Part shown: positions 18,328-27,218 of the stretch, piece after piece | Position numbering within the stretch: the stretch's first letter is position 1 | Layout: every line of letters begins with the position of its first letter | NCBI GenBank assembly: GCA_965206315.1 | Contig: OZ242210.1 | Coordinates: forward strand, 2,294,001 to 2,358,000 | Source of the DNA: Bin16 sp965206315 | GTDB lineage: Bacteria; Chloroflexota; Dehalococcoidia; Lucifugimonadales; Australimonadaceae | Length of the DNA stretch: 64,000 bases | Direction: 5' to 3' | Notes under the pieces: generated by a model | Told to the model about the DNA's origin: nothing | Seen by the model: only the letters and a program-made list of their open reading frames with translations | The model's database searches: none | Position numbers and translations under genes: made by a program

Positions 18328-18343
18328 GCGTTCTCCTCTCTGA

Positions 18344-19378
18344 CTACATGTCTCGTGTGGCGAAGAACTCCGCAACCGCACGGAGCAGCTGCTTCGACTC
18401 CTCCGGTATGTTGAGCGCGCCCACGGCGGCGACCGCCTGCCGGGCCTGCTCCTCCGCGATGCGTTGCACGTACGCATCGCCGCCGAGCCGGTCCAGCATC
18501 GCCATCACGCCGTCGAGCCGCTCGCCCTCGATCTCCTCGGCCCGGTACGTCTCCTCCAGCCACGGACGTTCTTCGTCCGAAGCGTTGTCGAACAGGTAGA
18601 CCGCCGGAAGCGACTTCTTCTTCCTGCGGATGTCCGCGCCTACCGCCTTGCCAGTGAAGGCCGGGTTGCCCCAGACGCCGAGCCAGTCGTCCCGCACCTG
18701 GAAGGCGAGACCGAGCCGCATCCCGCATTCGCCGAACCCCCGAGCCGTGGCATGGTCGCCGGTTGCGACGAGCGCGCCCATGTGCATCGCGCTCTCCAGC
18801 AGCGCGCCGGTCTTGCGTCCGATCATGTCCAGGTAGTCGTCGACGGAGACGCGCTCGGCGGCCTCGAAGGAGAGGTCGAGGTACTGCCCCTCGATCATCT
18901 CCAGGTACCGCTTCGTCAATTCGGCGATGGTGCCTTGTGCGACATCCGGCGTTGTGCCCCCGGCGGTGAGCGCTCCTGCGGTGTGGTCCGCGATAACGCG
19001 CATGGCGTTGCCTGCGGTGAGCGCCGTCGGCACTCCCCAGAGGTGCCACAGCGTAGGCGTTCCCCGGCGGGTCTCGTCGCCATCCTGGATGTCGTCGTGG
19101 ACGAGCGAGAAGTTGTGGATGAGTTCCAGCGCCGCGGCGGCGGGAAGCGCGTCGCGCCAGTCTCCTCCCGACATCTCGCACGCCGCGAGGCAGAGGATGG
19201 GGCGCAGCGCCTTGCCGCCTCCCCGCGTGGGAGTCCCCTCGAGGTTCTCCCAGCCCATGTGGTAGCGCAGCATCGGGGCGAGCTCGCCACCCGCTTCCAC
19301 GGCCTCACGGAGGCTCCGCTCCACGTCCGGCAGGAAGCGCCTGGCCAGCTCGGCTATCTGCTGCTCGGCGTTCGCCAT
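18344..19378 (-). CDS. Polyprenyl diphosphate synthase (FPP/GGPP synthase family)
   Basis: 344 residues. First Asp-rich motif L-V-H-D-D-I-Q-D-G-D-E-T-R-R-G, second Q-V-R-D-D-W-L-G-V-W-G, plus G-G-K-A-L-R-P near the N terminus and the G-R-K-T-G-A-L-L helix. It builds the C15/C20 (or longer) diphosphate; product length cannot be assigned. It would supply farnesyl diphosphate to HpnD, encoded nearby on the same strand. The ATG at 19378 is preceded by GGGAGAGGTGAGT; that ribosome-binding sequence is the edge of a family-A repeat. A GTG two codons upstream is also in frame. Confidence 0.92.
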   Translation of the reverse strand: MANAEQQIAELARRFLPDVERSLREAVEAGGELAPMLRYHMGWENLEGTPTRGGGKALRPILCLAACEMSGGDWRDALPAAAALELIHNFSLVHDDIQDGDETRRGTPTLWHLWGVPTALTAGNAMRVIADHTAGALTAGGTTPDVAQGTIAELTKRYLEMIEGQYLDLSFEAAERVSVDDYLDMIGRKTGALLESAMHMGALVATGDHATARGFGECGMRLGLAFQVRDDWLGVWGNPAFTGKAVGADIRRKKKSLPAVYLFDNASDEERPWLEETYRAEEIEGERLDGVMAMLDRLGGDAYVQRIAEEQARQAVAAVGALNIPEESKQLLRAVAEFFATRDM

Positions 19379-19379
19379 A

Positions 19380-19550
19380 CTCACCTCTCCCTTGAGGGGA
19401 GAGGTCGGCGCGCGTCAGCGCGGCGGGTGAGGGTGAACCACTCTCCGTCATTCCCGCCCTCTCCGTCATTCCCGCGCAGGCGGGAATCCAACCCCGCCTC
19501 TCCCTCGCGGGCAGAGGGAGCGCTGCAGGCGCGGGTGAGGGTGCCCATCG
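19380..19550. repeat. Repeat cluster (families A, B, A)
   Basis: Family A at about 19381-19433, a partial and a full family-B unit (CATTCCCGCGCAGGCGGGAA) at about 19441-19490, and a diverged family-A copy at about 19495-19545. These fill the gap between the polyprenyl synthase start and the M20 peptidase end. No gene or terminator with a T-run is seen. Confidence 0.8.
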
Positions 19551-20903
19551 CTACGCGCCGAGTTCCGTGATGAGCTCCGCGGTGTGGAGCACGCCCAAGC
19601 GGAAGTAGTCGAGCCGGATGTTCTCGTTGGGCGCGTGGATGCGGTTGCCGGGGTAGTCGATGCCGCACGACGCCACCGGGACGCCGAGGATGTGCTGGAC
19701 GGGATGCTGCGGCCCCGTGCCGGTCATGCTGGGCACGATGTACGGCTCGCTCTCGTAGACGCGCCGCGCTGAGTCCGCCACCTGACGCACGAACGGGTCC
19801 TCTATCGACGTGCGCGCCGGGTGCTCCGACGTGAGGCTCGATATCGTGACGTCACTGAAACCGTTCCGGTCCAGGTGCTCCCGAAGGTTCTGCAGGATCT
19901 CCTGCGGGTCCTGGTTCGGGACGAGCCGGAAGTCGAGCTTGGCCCGCGCGACGGCCGGCAGGATGGTCTTGGCGCCCTGGCCGGTGTAGCCCGCGCCGAA
20001 CCCAGCGATGTTCGCCGTCGGCTCCATGATGAGGCGGCGGCGGAACTCGTAGCCGGACGCCTCGCCGACCGCCATCTCGACACCGAGGTCGTGCAGGAAC
20101 TCGCGCGACGTGTCGGGCAGGGCGGCAATGGCCTTCGTCTCGTTCTCCAGCGCCGGCCGTATGCGGTCGTAGAAGCCGGGGATGGCGATACGCTCGCTCT
20201 CGTCCTTGAGCGTGTTGAGCGCCCAGATGAGCCGCCAGGCGGGGTTCGGCACGACGGGGGCATAGGAGGAGTGGGAGTCCGTCTTGGCGGAGCGGCACTC
20301 CAGTTCCACGTAGAGCAGGCCCTTCACCCCCAGCATGACCATGGGACGCCCGTCCCAGTTCACGCCGCCGCCTTCCCATATGCAGACGTCCGACTTGATG
20401 CGCTCCGCGTTCTGCTCCACGAACTCGTGGAAACCCGGGCTGCCGATCTCCTCCGCGCCTTCCAGGCACCAGCGGATCGTGATGGGCAGCTCGCCCATCG
20501 TATCGCGCACCGCCTTGATTGCGGCGAGCCGTGCCGCGATGGGTCCCTTGTCGTCGGAGATGCCGCGCCCGTACAGGTAGCCGTCGCGCTCGGTCGGCTC
20601 GAAAGGTGGCGTCTCCCACTCGTCGAGCGGGTCGGGGGGCTGTACGTCGTAGTGGTTGTAGAAGAGCAGCGACCTGTCGGACGCGCCCTTCAGCTCTGCG
20701 ATGATGCCCGGATAGCCGGGGTCTGCGGTGGGGACGAGGTCGGCGTCGAAACCGGCGTCGCGCAGCATCCCCACAACCATCTCGCCGCATTCCAGGACGC
20801 CGAGCCGCTGCGCGCTGATGCTCGGCTGCCGCGTGAGCCGCTTCAACCCCTCGATGGTCTCTTCCAGGTGGCTGTCTACGTGGTCGGTGATTTCTTTCTG
20901 CAT
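19551..20903 (-). CDS. M20-family metallopeptidase / dipeptidase
   Basis: 450 residues, cytosolic (no signal). Zinc-ligand landmarks of the M20 fold: Y-N-H-Y-D-V-Q-P-P (His and Asp), G-R-G-I-S-D-D-K-G-P (bridging Asp), E-G-A-E-E-I-G-S-P (catalytic Glu-Glu), and a late R-I-H-A-P-N-E His. The D-E-W-E-T-P-P-F-E-P segment is typical of the CNDP/ArgE-type dipeptidases. The likely role is hydrolysis of a dipeptide or N-acyl amino acid. Upstream 188 bases are mostly repeats. Confidence 0.9.
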   Translation of the reverse strand: MQKEITDHVDSHLEETIEGLKRLTRQPSISAQRLGVLECGEMVVGMLRDAGFDADLVPTADPGYPGIIAELKGASDRSLLFYNHYDVQPPDPLDEWETPPFEPTERDGYLYGRGISDDKGPIAARLAAIKAVRDTMGELPITIRWCLEGAEEIGSPGFHEFVEQNAERIKSDVCIWEGGGVNWDGRPMVMLGVKGLLYVELECRSAKTDSHSSYAPVVPNPAWRLIWALNTLKDESERIAIPGFYDRIRPALENETKAIAALPDTSREFLHDLGVEMAVGEASGYEFRRRLIMEPTANIAGFGAGYTGQGAKTILPAVARAKLDFRLVPNQDPQEILQNLREHLDRNGFSDVTISSLTSEHPARTSIEDPFVRQVADSARRVYESEPYIVPSMTGTGPQHPVQHILGVPVASCGIDYPGNRIHAPNENIRLDYFRLGVLHTAELITELGA

Positions 20904-20929
20904 TGCATTCCTTCGTTATTCATTTCCTG

Positions 20930-21057
20930 TCGTTCCTGCGGAGGCAGGAACCTCGCATCCCACCTCTTCTGGGGGAGAGGTCGCCGCACGTCCAGGGAGG
21001 CGGGTGAGGGTGATTGGTCCCTTCCCCCTTGATGGGGGAAGGCTAGGATGGGGGTGG
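20930..21057. repeat. Repeat cluster (families B, A, D)
   Basis: Family B at 20930-20957, family A at about 20960-21010 and family D (TTCCCCCTTGATGGGGGAAG) at about 21019-21055. The family-B copy shares TCGTTCCTGCGGAGGCAGGA plus the next eight bases exactly with the first insert in the E2 gene at 57540-57568. Confidence 0.85.
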
Positions 21058-21091
21058 ACCGGAACTGCATCGCCCTGCCTTTTGCGTTGGG

Positions 21092-21601
21092 TCAGGCCTT
21101 CGCCCGCTGCTGTCTGCGCCGCTCCGCGCGGGTCTCGTGGATGATGGGCCAGACGGACTCCGCCTCGCACTCCTCGCCCTCGCCGACCTCTCGGAGGTCG
21201 GTTACGTAGATCTCGCGGGCGGGCTCACCGGTGGACTTCACGTCGTTGACGTGCATCCACGTGTGGACGGCGCGGTGCGCTTCGGCGATCTGCTCGTGCG
21301 GGCCCTTGTACTGGGCGATGGCGAACTTCCCGCCGGGGAGCGCGTTCGGCTGCACGCGGCCGTTGCCTTCCACCTCGACGTCCACCGGGTAGCCCACCTC
21401 GACGTCCACGAGGAACGCGCCGACCTCGTAGTAGACGCCGAAGCCGGGGCCGGTGGGCTGCACGCCGACCGATTCCAGGTAGTCCGCCGTCTCCTGGAGC
21501 AGTTGCACGACCTTGGGTGTCACCTTGTTGATGGTCGTCTTCGCCCGTACTGCCGCTATCTTCTGCGGTTTGATCTCCCGTATCTGGATGCCGAAGTCCA
21601 C
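21092..21601 (-). CDS. GyrI-like small-molecule-binding domain protein
   Basis: 169 residues from a GTG at 21601 preceded by AGGAGGTCGAC. Begins M-D-F-G-I-Q-I-R-E-I-K-P-Q-K-I-A-A-V and continues with G-V-Y-Y-E-V-G-A-F-L-V-D-V-E-V-G-Y-P-V and G-K-F-A-I-A-Q-Y-K-G-P-H-E-Q-I: the pattern of GyrI-like/AraC effector-binding (SRPBCC-type) domains, which bind drugs or other small ligands. No DNA-binding domain is attached. It starts 13 bases after fumC and is probably in one operon with it. Function unknown. Confidence 0.75.
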   Translation of the reverse strand: MDFGIQIREIKPQKIAAVRAKTTINKVTPKVVQLLQETADYLESVGVQPTGPGFGVYYEVGAFLVDVEVGYPVDVEVEGNGRVQPNALPGGKFAIAQYKGPHEQIAEAHRAVHTWMHVNDVKSTGEPAREIYVTDLREVGEGEECEAESVWPIIHETRAERRRQQRAKA

Positions 21602-21614
21602 GTCGACCTCCTGA

Positions 21615-23027
21615 CTAGCCGCCTCCGCCCGATGCGCCCTCAACGATGCCGGGGGCCGTCATGCGCGCGGGGTCCAGCAGCTCTTCGAGTTGCTCGTCGG
21701 TGAGCCCGGCCTCTGTCTTCGCCAGCTCCCGTATCGTGATCCCTTGTGCCGCCGCGGTCTTGGCGATGGCCGTTGCCTTGTCGTAGCCGATGGCGGGCGT
21801 CAGGCCGGTGGCCATCATCAGCCCCTGCTCCACCATGTCCGGCCCCTTGCTCGTGGCCTTGATGCCGCGCAGGCACTGCTCCTCGAAGTTCGCCGTCGCG
21901 GACGCCAGGAGCGTGATGGACTGGTGCAGGTTGTACGCGGCGACCGGCCAGTACGTGTTCAGCTCGAGGTAGCCCCCCTGCGCCGCTGCCGCGACCGCCG
22001 CGTCGTTGCCGATGACATGGCAGACCACCTGCACGACGGACTCCGGGATGACCGGGTTCACCTTGCCCGGCATGATGGAGGAGCCGGGCTGCACCGTGGG
22101 CAGCTCCAGCTCGGCCAGCCCCGCGCGCGGGCCCGACGACAGCCAGCGGAGATCGTTCGCTATCTTCTGCAGCGACACCGCCGCGCTTCGCACGGCGCCG
22201 CTGGCCGCGAGCATCGTGTCCTGCGTGCCCTGCGCCTGGAAGTGGTGCGCCGTCTCGCGGACCGGCAGTCCCAGCTCCTCGCCCAGGGACGCACAGGTGC
22301 GAGCGGCGAACTCCTCGTGCGCGTTGATGCCGGTGCCGACGGCGGTGCCGCCCAGCGCGACCTCGCAGAGCGCCTCGACGTGCGGGCGCAGGCGCGCGAT
22401 GCTCAACTCCAACTGGCTGGCGTACCCGGCGAATTCCTGACCGAGCCGGATCGGCGTGGCGTCCTGCAGGTGCGTCCTGCCGGTCTTGATGATCTCCCAG
22501 AACTCCTCCGACTTCGCCGCGAGCGCCGCACGCGCCTGTTCGAGCGCGGGTATGAGCTCGCCGTTGAGCGCCTCGGCGGCGGTGAGGTGGCTCGCCGTGG
22601 GGATGACGTCGTTGGACGACTGCGCCATGTTGACGTGGTCGTTCGGGTGCACGTTCACGCCGGGCGTCAGCTCGCGGGCGCGGCGCGCGATGACCTCGTT
22701 CGCGTTCGTGTTGGTCGACGTGCCGGAGCCGGTCTGGAAGAGGTCAACGACGAAATGCTCGTCCCACTTGCCGTCGACCACCTCGGTCGCTGCCGCATCG
22801 ATGCTGTCGGCAACCGCCTGGTCGAGCAGGCCGAGCCCCGCGTTCGTACGCGCGGCGGCGCGCTTGATGCGCCCGAGCATGTGGATGAACGCGGGAGGGT
22901 AGCGCAGGGTGCTGATGGGAAAGTTGAGCACGGCGCGCTGCGTGGACGCGCCCCAGTAAGCGTCCGCTGGCACCTCCATTTCCCCCATGGTGTCTTTCTC
23001 GATCCGGGACGCTTTCGCTTCGGTCAT
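21615..23027 (-). CDS. fumC: Class II fumarate hydratase
   Basis: 470 residues. The fumarase/aspartase signature G-S-S-I-M-P-G-K-V-N-P is present, with T-G-S-G-T-S-T-N-T-N-A-N-E, N-M-A-Q-S-S-N-D, and K-T-G-R-T-H-L-Q-D-A-T-P. These match FumC (TCA-cycle fumarate to malate) better than aspartase or argininosuccinate lyase. Begins M-T-E-A-K-A-S-R-I-E-K-D-T-M-G, with the usual E-x-D-x-x-G start of the family. Confidence 0.95.
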   Translation of the reverse strand: MTEAKASRIEKDTMGEMEVPADAYWGASTQRAVLNFPISTLRYPPAFIHMLGRIKRAAARTNAGLGLLDQAVADSIDAAATEVVDGKWDEHFVVDLFQTGSGTSTNTNANEVIARRARELTPGVNVHPNDHVNMAQSSNDVIPTASHLTAAEALNGELIPALEQARAALAAKSEEFWEIIKTGRTHLQDATPIRLGQEFAGYASQLELSIARLRPHVEALCEVALGGTAVGTGINAHEEFAARTCASLGEELGLPVRETAHHFQAQGTQDTMLAASGAVRSAAVSLQKIANDLRWLSSGPRAGLAELELPTVQPGSSIMPGKVNPVIPESVVQVVCHVIGNDAAVAAAAQGGYLELNTYWPVAAYNLHQSITLLASATANFEEQCLRGIKATSKGPDMVEQGLMMATGLTPAIGYDKATAIAKTAAAQGITIRELAKTEAGLTDEQLEELLDPARMTAPGIVEGASGGGG

Positions 23028-23518
23028 CTTGACGATCGACTCCTTCGTTTGGCGGGCGTCGCCGCCGGTTTCTCACGGTGCCCCATCTTATCGCCGCTGC
23101 CGCCCCTCTGCCAGATGTCCGCGTCGTTCCTGCGGAGGCAGGAACCTCGTCCCCACCTCTCCTGAGGGAGAGGTAACGCGCTTCAGCGCGCGGTGAGGGC
23201 CCTGCGGTGCTGGGTGGCATTGTCATGCTGAGCGAAGCGGAGCGGAGTCCCGCGCTTTAGTGCGCAACACCCTCTCAGGGGGCGTCCGCTTGTTCAGGGC
23301 TTCTCTGGGTGCCTGGCTGGGGGAGCGCAGAGGGGACCCCTCTGCCGGGGGTGTGGGGGTGTCCCCCACAGCGTACCGGGCGGGTGGGTGGGAAGAACTA
23401 CGCCCGCCGGAGGCGCCCCCAATAGCCCCAAACAGGGAAGGCTGACGCCTTCTCGCTGTCGTACGGGGAGAGTAAAGTAGAGTCTCTGAGAATACCTCGC
23501 GGCAACGGCCGCTTCAGT
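23028..23518. repeat. 491-base gene-free stretch made mostly of repeats
   Basis: Contains family B (about 23122-23147), family A (about 23152-23200), a half 105-bp element starting TGTCATGCTGAGCGAAGC at about 23222, and a further block (about 23290-23370) with hairpins CAGAGGGGACCCCTCTG and GTGGGGGTGTCCCCCAC. The last about 70 bases should hold the promoter of the membrane Clp-N gene, since the fumC promoter would lie at the other end. No gene is supported on either strand. Confidence 0.75.
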
Positions 23519-23524
23519 GTGAAC

Positions 23525-24478
23525 ATGACCGAGAAGTCTCCTGCCCGACAGGCAACCTCCGTGATCCTGGCCTCGATAGTTCTCTGGGCATTGCTGCTCC
23601 TGGCGATGTGGTTCGCCGAAGGTACAGACCGTACCCTGGGGCACGGCCCGCTCCCGAGTGCGCTCAGCGGTCTCGCCGCGTACCTGCGGACGATACTCGT
23701 TGGAGTTATCGGGATCGTCGTGGGCGGTGCGATGATCGTGGGCGTTCGAGGCAGCGCGCAGTTCGGCGCGCGGTACTCCTGGCTCATATACGTCTTCGTC
23801 GTAGCGCCGCTGGTGCTCATGCTCTTCATCCCGCTGGAGCGCTTCAACTCCGGCACCTTCCTCGGCCTGCCGGCCTTCCTGGTCGGCATCCCCGGACGGA
23901 TGGTCATCGCGACGTCGCTGGGCGCTCTGCTGCTCGGGACGCTGGGCCTGCGCGTGCTGCTCAAGGCCCCGCCGGACGAGGGCGCTGCCGCAGCGCTGAC
24001 GCAACGCTCGAGTGGCGGCGGCGCTGCGCGGGACGCTGCTCCGGGCAGGTTCACGGGCCTCGCGTGGCGCGCGCTCTCCTTCATGCAGGAGGAAGCGAAG
24101 CGTTTCGAGCAGTCCAACATGGGCACCGAGCATCTGCTCCTTGGCGTGCTGAGCGACTCGCGTTCGCAGGCATCGCGCATAGTCTTGGAGCTCGGGGCCG
24201 ACCCTGCTTCCATCAGGCGCGAGATCGAGAACATCATCAGCAGGCGCGGGCCGCTTTTCGGCGGGACCGCGAGCATGACCCAGCGCTGCCAGCGCGTTAT
24301 CGAGCGAGCGGTGCGCATATCCCGCAACGGCGGTCTCCGTACCGTCGGCACCGGCCATCTGCTGCTCGCACTCGTGGAGAACCCCGAGGACGTGGCCGGG
24401 CAGCTGCTCGACAGCTCCGGCGTTACTTCCGACCGCGTGGCTTCCGTCATGCGCGGGATGCCCCCGGAAGCCGACTAA
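23525..24478 (+). CDS. Membrane-anchored Clp-N-domain protein
   Basis: 317 residues. Three membrane helices (residues about 12-30, 45-67 and 78-98, with another hydrophobic stretch at 110-145) precede a cytosolic C-terminal half. That half has two Clp_N repeats: F-M-Q-E-E-A-K-R-F-E-Q-S-N-M-G-T-E-H-L-L-L-G-V-L and R-V-I-E-R-A-V-R-I-S... followed by G-T-G-H-L-L-L-A-L-V. Clp_N normally recruits substrates or adaptors for the ClpA/ClpC ATPases. Here no AAA module follows, so it may be a membrane adaptor or decoy; that is inference. A GTG two codons upstream is possible. Confidence 0.82.
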   Translation: MTEKSPARQATSVILASIVLWALLLLAMWFAEGTDRTLGHGPLPSALSGLAAYLRTILVGVIGIVVGGAMIVGVRGSAQFGARYSWLIYVFVVAPLVLMLFIPLERFNSGTFLGLPAFLVGIPGRMVIATSLGALLLGTLGLRVLLKAPPDEGAAAALTQRSSGGGAARDAAPGRFTGLAWRALSFMQEEAKRFEQSNMGTEHLLLGVLSDSRSQASRIVLELGADPASIRREIENIISRRGPLFGGTASMTQRCQRVIERAVRISRNGGLRTVGTGHLLLALVENPEDVAGQLLDSSGVTSDRVASVMRGMPPEAD

Positions 24479-24489
24479 GCCTCCGCACG

Positions 24490-24553
24490 ACCCACCTCTT
24501 CTGGGGGAGAGAGCCTGCCCTGAGCTCGTCGAATGGGTCGCCGCGCAGCGCAT
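24490..24553. repeat. Family-A repeat interrupted by a second short repeat
   Basis: The CCACCTCTTC half-hairpin is separated from the GTCGCCGCGCAGCG half by AGCCTGCCCTGAGCTCGTCG AATGG. The same interrupting block occurs in the copy at about 41436-41504, so the composite is a repeated unit rather than a one-off. Confidence 0.7.
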
Positions 24554-24567
24554 ATACTAGTGCCCGG

Positions 24568-24644
24568 GGGCCGGTAGCTCAGTTGGTCAGAGCGGACGAC
24601 TCATAATCGTCTGGTCGCGGGTTCAAGTCCTGCCCGGCCCACCA
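24568..24644 (+). tRNA. tRNA with CAU anticodon, probably tRNA-Ile2
   Basis: 77 bases including an encoded CCA. Acceptor GGGCCGG pairs with CCGGCCC; D arm GCTC/GAGC; anticodon stem GACGA/TCGTC around loop CTCATAA; T arm GCGGG/CCTGC with loop TTCAAGT. The first pair is G-C, so it is not initiator tRNA. The variable/T region (TGGTCGC...GTTCAAGTCC) and the ACTCATAATCG block match my memory of lysidine-modified tRNA-Ile(CAU) better than elongator tRNA-Met. Telling these apart needs a profile search. Confidence 0.9.
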
Positions 24645-24715
24645 CACTTGAACAAACCAGGAACTGCTCGGATCAGGTTCGCGTTGGGCCTCCCAGTAGG
24701 AGCCGCTGCCTGCAC

Positions 24716-25798
24716 TTATCGGCGCAGACCTGGGCGGGGGCGGGCTGTTCGGTTCTTTGATCCTTTCCGCCAGACCGTCACGCCACCCAGCGCGTCGAGC
24801 GCGGCAAGCCCGCGCCCGTCAGGCCGCCAGTACAGTTCGGCCACGGCGCTCGCCACAGCCGCGCCCCCTATCGGACCGCCTGCTCCGTCTCTCCGAAGCG
24901 ACCACACAACCACGGCGCCATCGCGGCCTCCCGATGCCAGGTGCATCGCGCCGGGAGCGAAGGTAAGCGCCGTGACGGGTTGTCTATGAAATTCCAGAAC
25001 GCCGGGCTCCGTGCCTTCGGGACCCCTCCCATGGAAGCTCCAGACCGTCACCGTTTCCCCGCCGCCGGTGGCCAGAAGGGTGCCGGTGTCGTCGAAAGCC
25101 AGGGCCGACGGTTTGGTCGGATACCCTGACATCATCGAGTCCTGCTCCGTGGAGCGACGCCAGAAGTGCACCGTGTTGTCCTGGCTGCCACAGGCCACGA
25201 TGTCCCCGTTCGGGCTCAGTACCATCGACACCAGGGACCCTTGCCACTCCAGCTTCTGGCGAAGCTCGCCGGTGGACGCGTCGAAGAACATCGCTCGACC
25301 GTAACAGGCCGTCGCCAGCTCCCCTGCGCTCGACCAGGCGATCGCGCTGACGGTGCTGGGATGATCGTCAGACCGCCAGACCTCCGCGCCGTCCACGTCA
25401 TACGTGCGGACCTGCCGGGAGCAGGAGGCCGCCAGCCGTTGGCCGTCCGGCGACCACGCCACGTTTTCCACCCAACCGCTGCCGACGTCGATAGTCCGGA
25501 CTACCCGACCTTCGGCGGCGTTCCAGATCAAGACGCGACCGTCCTGCCCGGCCGTAGCGAACGCAGCCCCGCCCGGATGGACCGCTGCCGCAAGTACACC
25601 ACCTTCATGGACCCCGCGCCGCTCCCAGACGGCTGTGCCGGACCTGCCGTGGAATGCGTACACGCCGCCCTCGGCATCGCCGACCATCAGCGCCTCGCCC
25701 CGCAGGATCCAACCCCCGGCGATGGCGTAGTCGCCGACCGCCGCGGACCAGCCCCGGCGAAGAACACCCTGCGGGCTGCCGGTGTTCAGATCAGGCAT
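24716..25798 (-). CDS. WD40-repeat beta-propeller protein
   Basis: 360 residues built of about seven WD40-like units: blade ends such as D-G-R-V-L-I-W-N, D-N-T-V-H-F-W-R, G-E-T-V-T-V-W-S, D-G-A-V-V-V-W-S and G-G-V-T-V-W-R, each preceded by L-A-S-G/F-A-T-A-G-type turns. No signal peptide, so cytosolic. The start overlaps the end of the COG0523 GTPase gene by 13 bases, which points to a joint role, perhaps as partner or scaffold of the metallochaperone; the pairing is seen, the role is inference. Confidence 0.85.
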   Translation of the reverse strand: MPDLNTGSPQGVLRRGWSAAVGDYAIAGGWILRGEALMVGDAEGGVYAFHGRSGTAVWERRGVHEGGVLAAAVHPGGAAFATAGQDGRVLIWNAAEGRVVRTIDVGSGWVENVAWSPDGQRLAASCSRQVRTYDVDGAEVWRSDDHPSTVSAIAWSSAGELATACYGRAMFFDASTGELRQKLEWQGSLVSMVLSPNGDIVACGSQDNTVHFWRRSTEQDSMMSGYPTKPSALAFDDTGTLLATGGGETVTVWSFHGRGPEGTEPGVLEFHRQPVTALTFAPGAMHLASGGRDGAVVVWSLRRDGAGGPIGGAAVASAVAELYWRPDGRGLAALDALGGVTVWRKGSKNRTARPRPGLRR

Positions 25799-27132
25799 GC
25801 TTCGAATCCCTGCCGCATGCTCTGCTCATCGAGGTTGCGGCCGATGAAGACGAGTTGGTTGCGGCGGGGCGCGTCCCCCCATTCGCGGTCCGGCTGGCTG
25901 TCGACGAGCATGTGGACTCCCTGGAAGACGTACCGACGCGACTCACCCGCGATACTGAGGAAGCCCTTCATGCGGAAGAGGTCCACCCCGCGCTCCCTGA
26001 GCAGTTGGCCGAGCCACTCGTTGAGCCTTTCGGGATCGATGTCGCCGTCCCTCTCGATCGCGATCGAGCCAACCTGGTCGTCGTGCTCGTGCTGTGCGAC
26101 CCAGCTCCGCTCGGCCTTGGCGGGGACCACCGCTCCATCCGCGTTCCGCAGTTGGAGGTCGAACTCTTCCGCGAGGTGCTGGGAGAAGAGGCCAACCTGC
26201 CCCGGCGCATCGACCTCGAAGAAGAACGACTTGCGCCCCGGAAAATCGATCCGGAGGTTCGCGTGCTTTCCGACCGGGATCTCTTCCCCCGGATGAATGG
26301 TCTCCGCAGGTTCGGCGTACTGCCGCACACACCACTCAGCACTCTCCCGGAGGGCGGCGTCATCCGTGCCCTGGTCGGGCACGACGACGAGCGACATCGC
26401 CGGATCGGGTCCGTCGGCGAGGTTGAGTTCGTAGCGGCCGGTACCGAGCGAATAAACCCCGGTCCATTCGAACGGATACTCCGGTTCGAGGAAGGTGGGG
26501 CGGCGCTCGAGGACCTGGTCTAGGTCGAAGGCGCCGAGGTCAAGTACGGTGTCGACGGGTACGTTCGCTCGTTCGCTGCGCACGACTCGCGCCATCCGGT
26601 TCATGCCTCGGAGCCGGGCTTCGAGACTGTCGAGCGCCTCGCCGCTGACGAGGTCCGTCTTGTTGAGCAGGAGGACGTCTGCGAACGCGACCTGCTCCGT
26701 GCTTTCGTCGCTTCGACCGAGCTGCTGCTCGATATGGGCTGCGTCGACGAGCGTAACGATTCCGTCAAGCGCGTATTCGGCGCGGAGGTCGTCGTCCATG
26801 AAGAACGTCTGGGCGACCGGGCCGGGATCGGCGAGCCCCGTGGTTTCCACCAGCACGTAGTCGAACTTGTCGCGGCGTTTGTTGAGATTGTTGAGCACCC
26901 GGATCAGGTCTCCGCGCACCGTGCAGCAGATGCAGCCGTTCGACATCTCGAAGACCTCCTCGTCTGCGTTGATGACGAGCGCCTGATCGATGCCGACTTC
27001 CCCATACTCGTTCTCGATCACGGCGATGCGCTTGCCGTGCTCCTCGCTCAGGATCCGGTTGAGCAGTGTCGTCTTGCCAGAGCCGAGGAAGCCGGTGAGG
27101 ATGGTGACGGGTACTCTGCGCCGTGTTTCCAT
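25786..27132 (-). CDS. COG0523 (CobW-like) GTPase, probable metal chaperone
   Basis: 448 residues. P-loop G-F-L-G-S-G-K-T-T-L-L (about residues 14-24), Walker B-like V-E-T-T-G-L-A-D-P, the metal-binding C-x-C-C motif in N-G-C-I-C-C-T-V-R, N-K-T-D base recognition, and the C-terminal CobW_C region with F-R-M-K-G-F-L. Proteins of this group deliver zinc or other metals, and many are induced by zinc starvation. An inverted repeat lies in the 170-base upstream region, and a WD40 gene follows in the same operon. Confidence 0.92.
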   Translation of the reverse strand: METRRRVPVTILTGFLGSGKTTLLNRILSEEHGKRIAVIENEYGEVGIDQALVINADEEVFEMSNGCICCTVRGDLIRVLNNLNKRRDKFDYVLVETTGLADPGPVAQTFFMDDDLRAEYALDGIVTLVDAAHIEQQLGRSDESTEQVAFADVLLLNKTDLVSGEALDSLEARLRGMNRMARVVRSERANVPVDTVLDLGAFDLDQVLERRPTFLEPEYPFEWTGVYSLGTGRYELNLADGPDPAMSLVVVPDQGTDDAALRESAEWCVRQYAEPAETIHPGEEIPVGKHANLRIDFPGRKSFFFEVDAPGQVGLFSQHLAEEFDLQLRNADGAVVPAKAERSWVAQHEHDDQVGSIAIERDGDIDPERLNEWLGQLLRERGVDLFRMKGFLSIAGESRRYVFQGVHMLVDSQPDREWGDAPRRNQLVFIGRNLDEQSMRQGFEACLI

Positions 27133-27218
27133 GGGGGACCCCCTTTAGGATGTAATGGGACTCAGTACTGATAAAGTGCAGTATAGCGTCACAGTTTTAC
27201 CCCTATTAATGGTAGATA

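Noticed and set aside
24568..24644. Initiator tRNA-fMet
   Set aside because: CAU anticodon fits, but the acceptor begins with a G-C pair and lacks the C1-A72 mismatch; tRNA-Ile2 or elongator Met are the real options.
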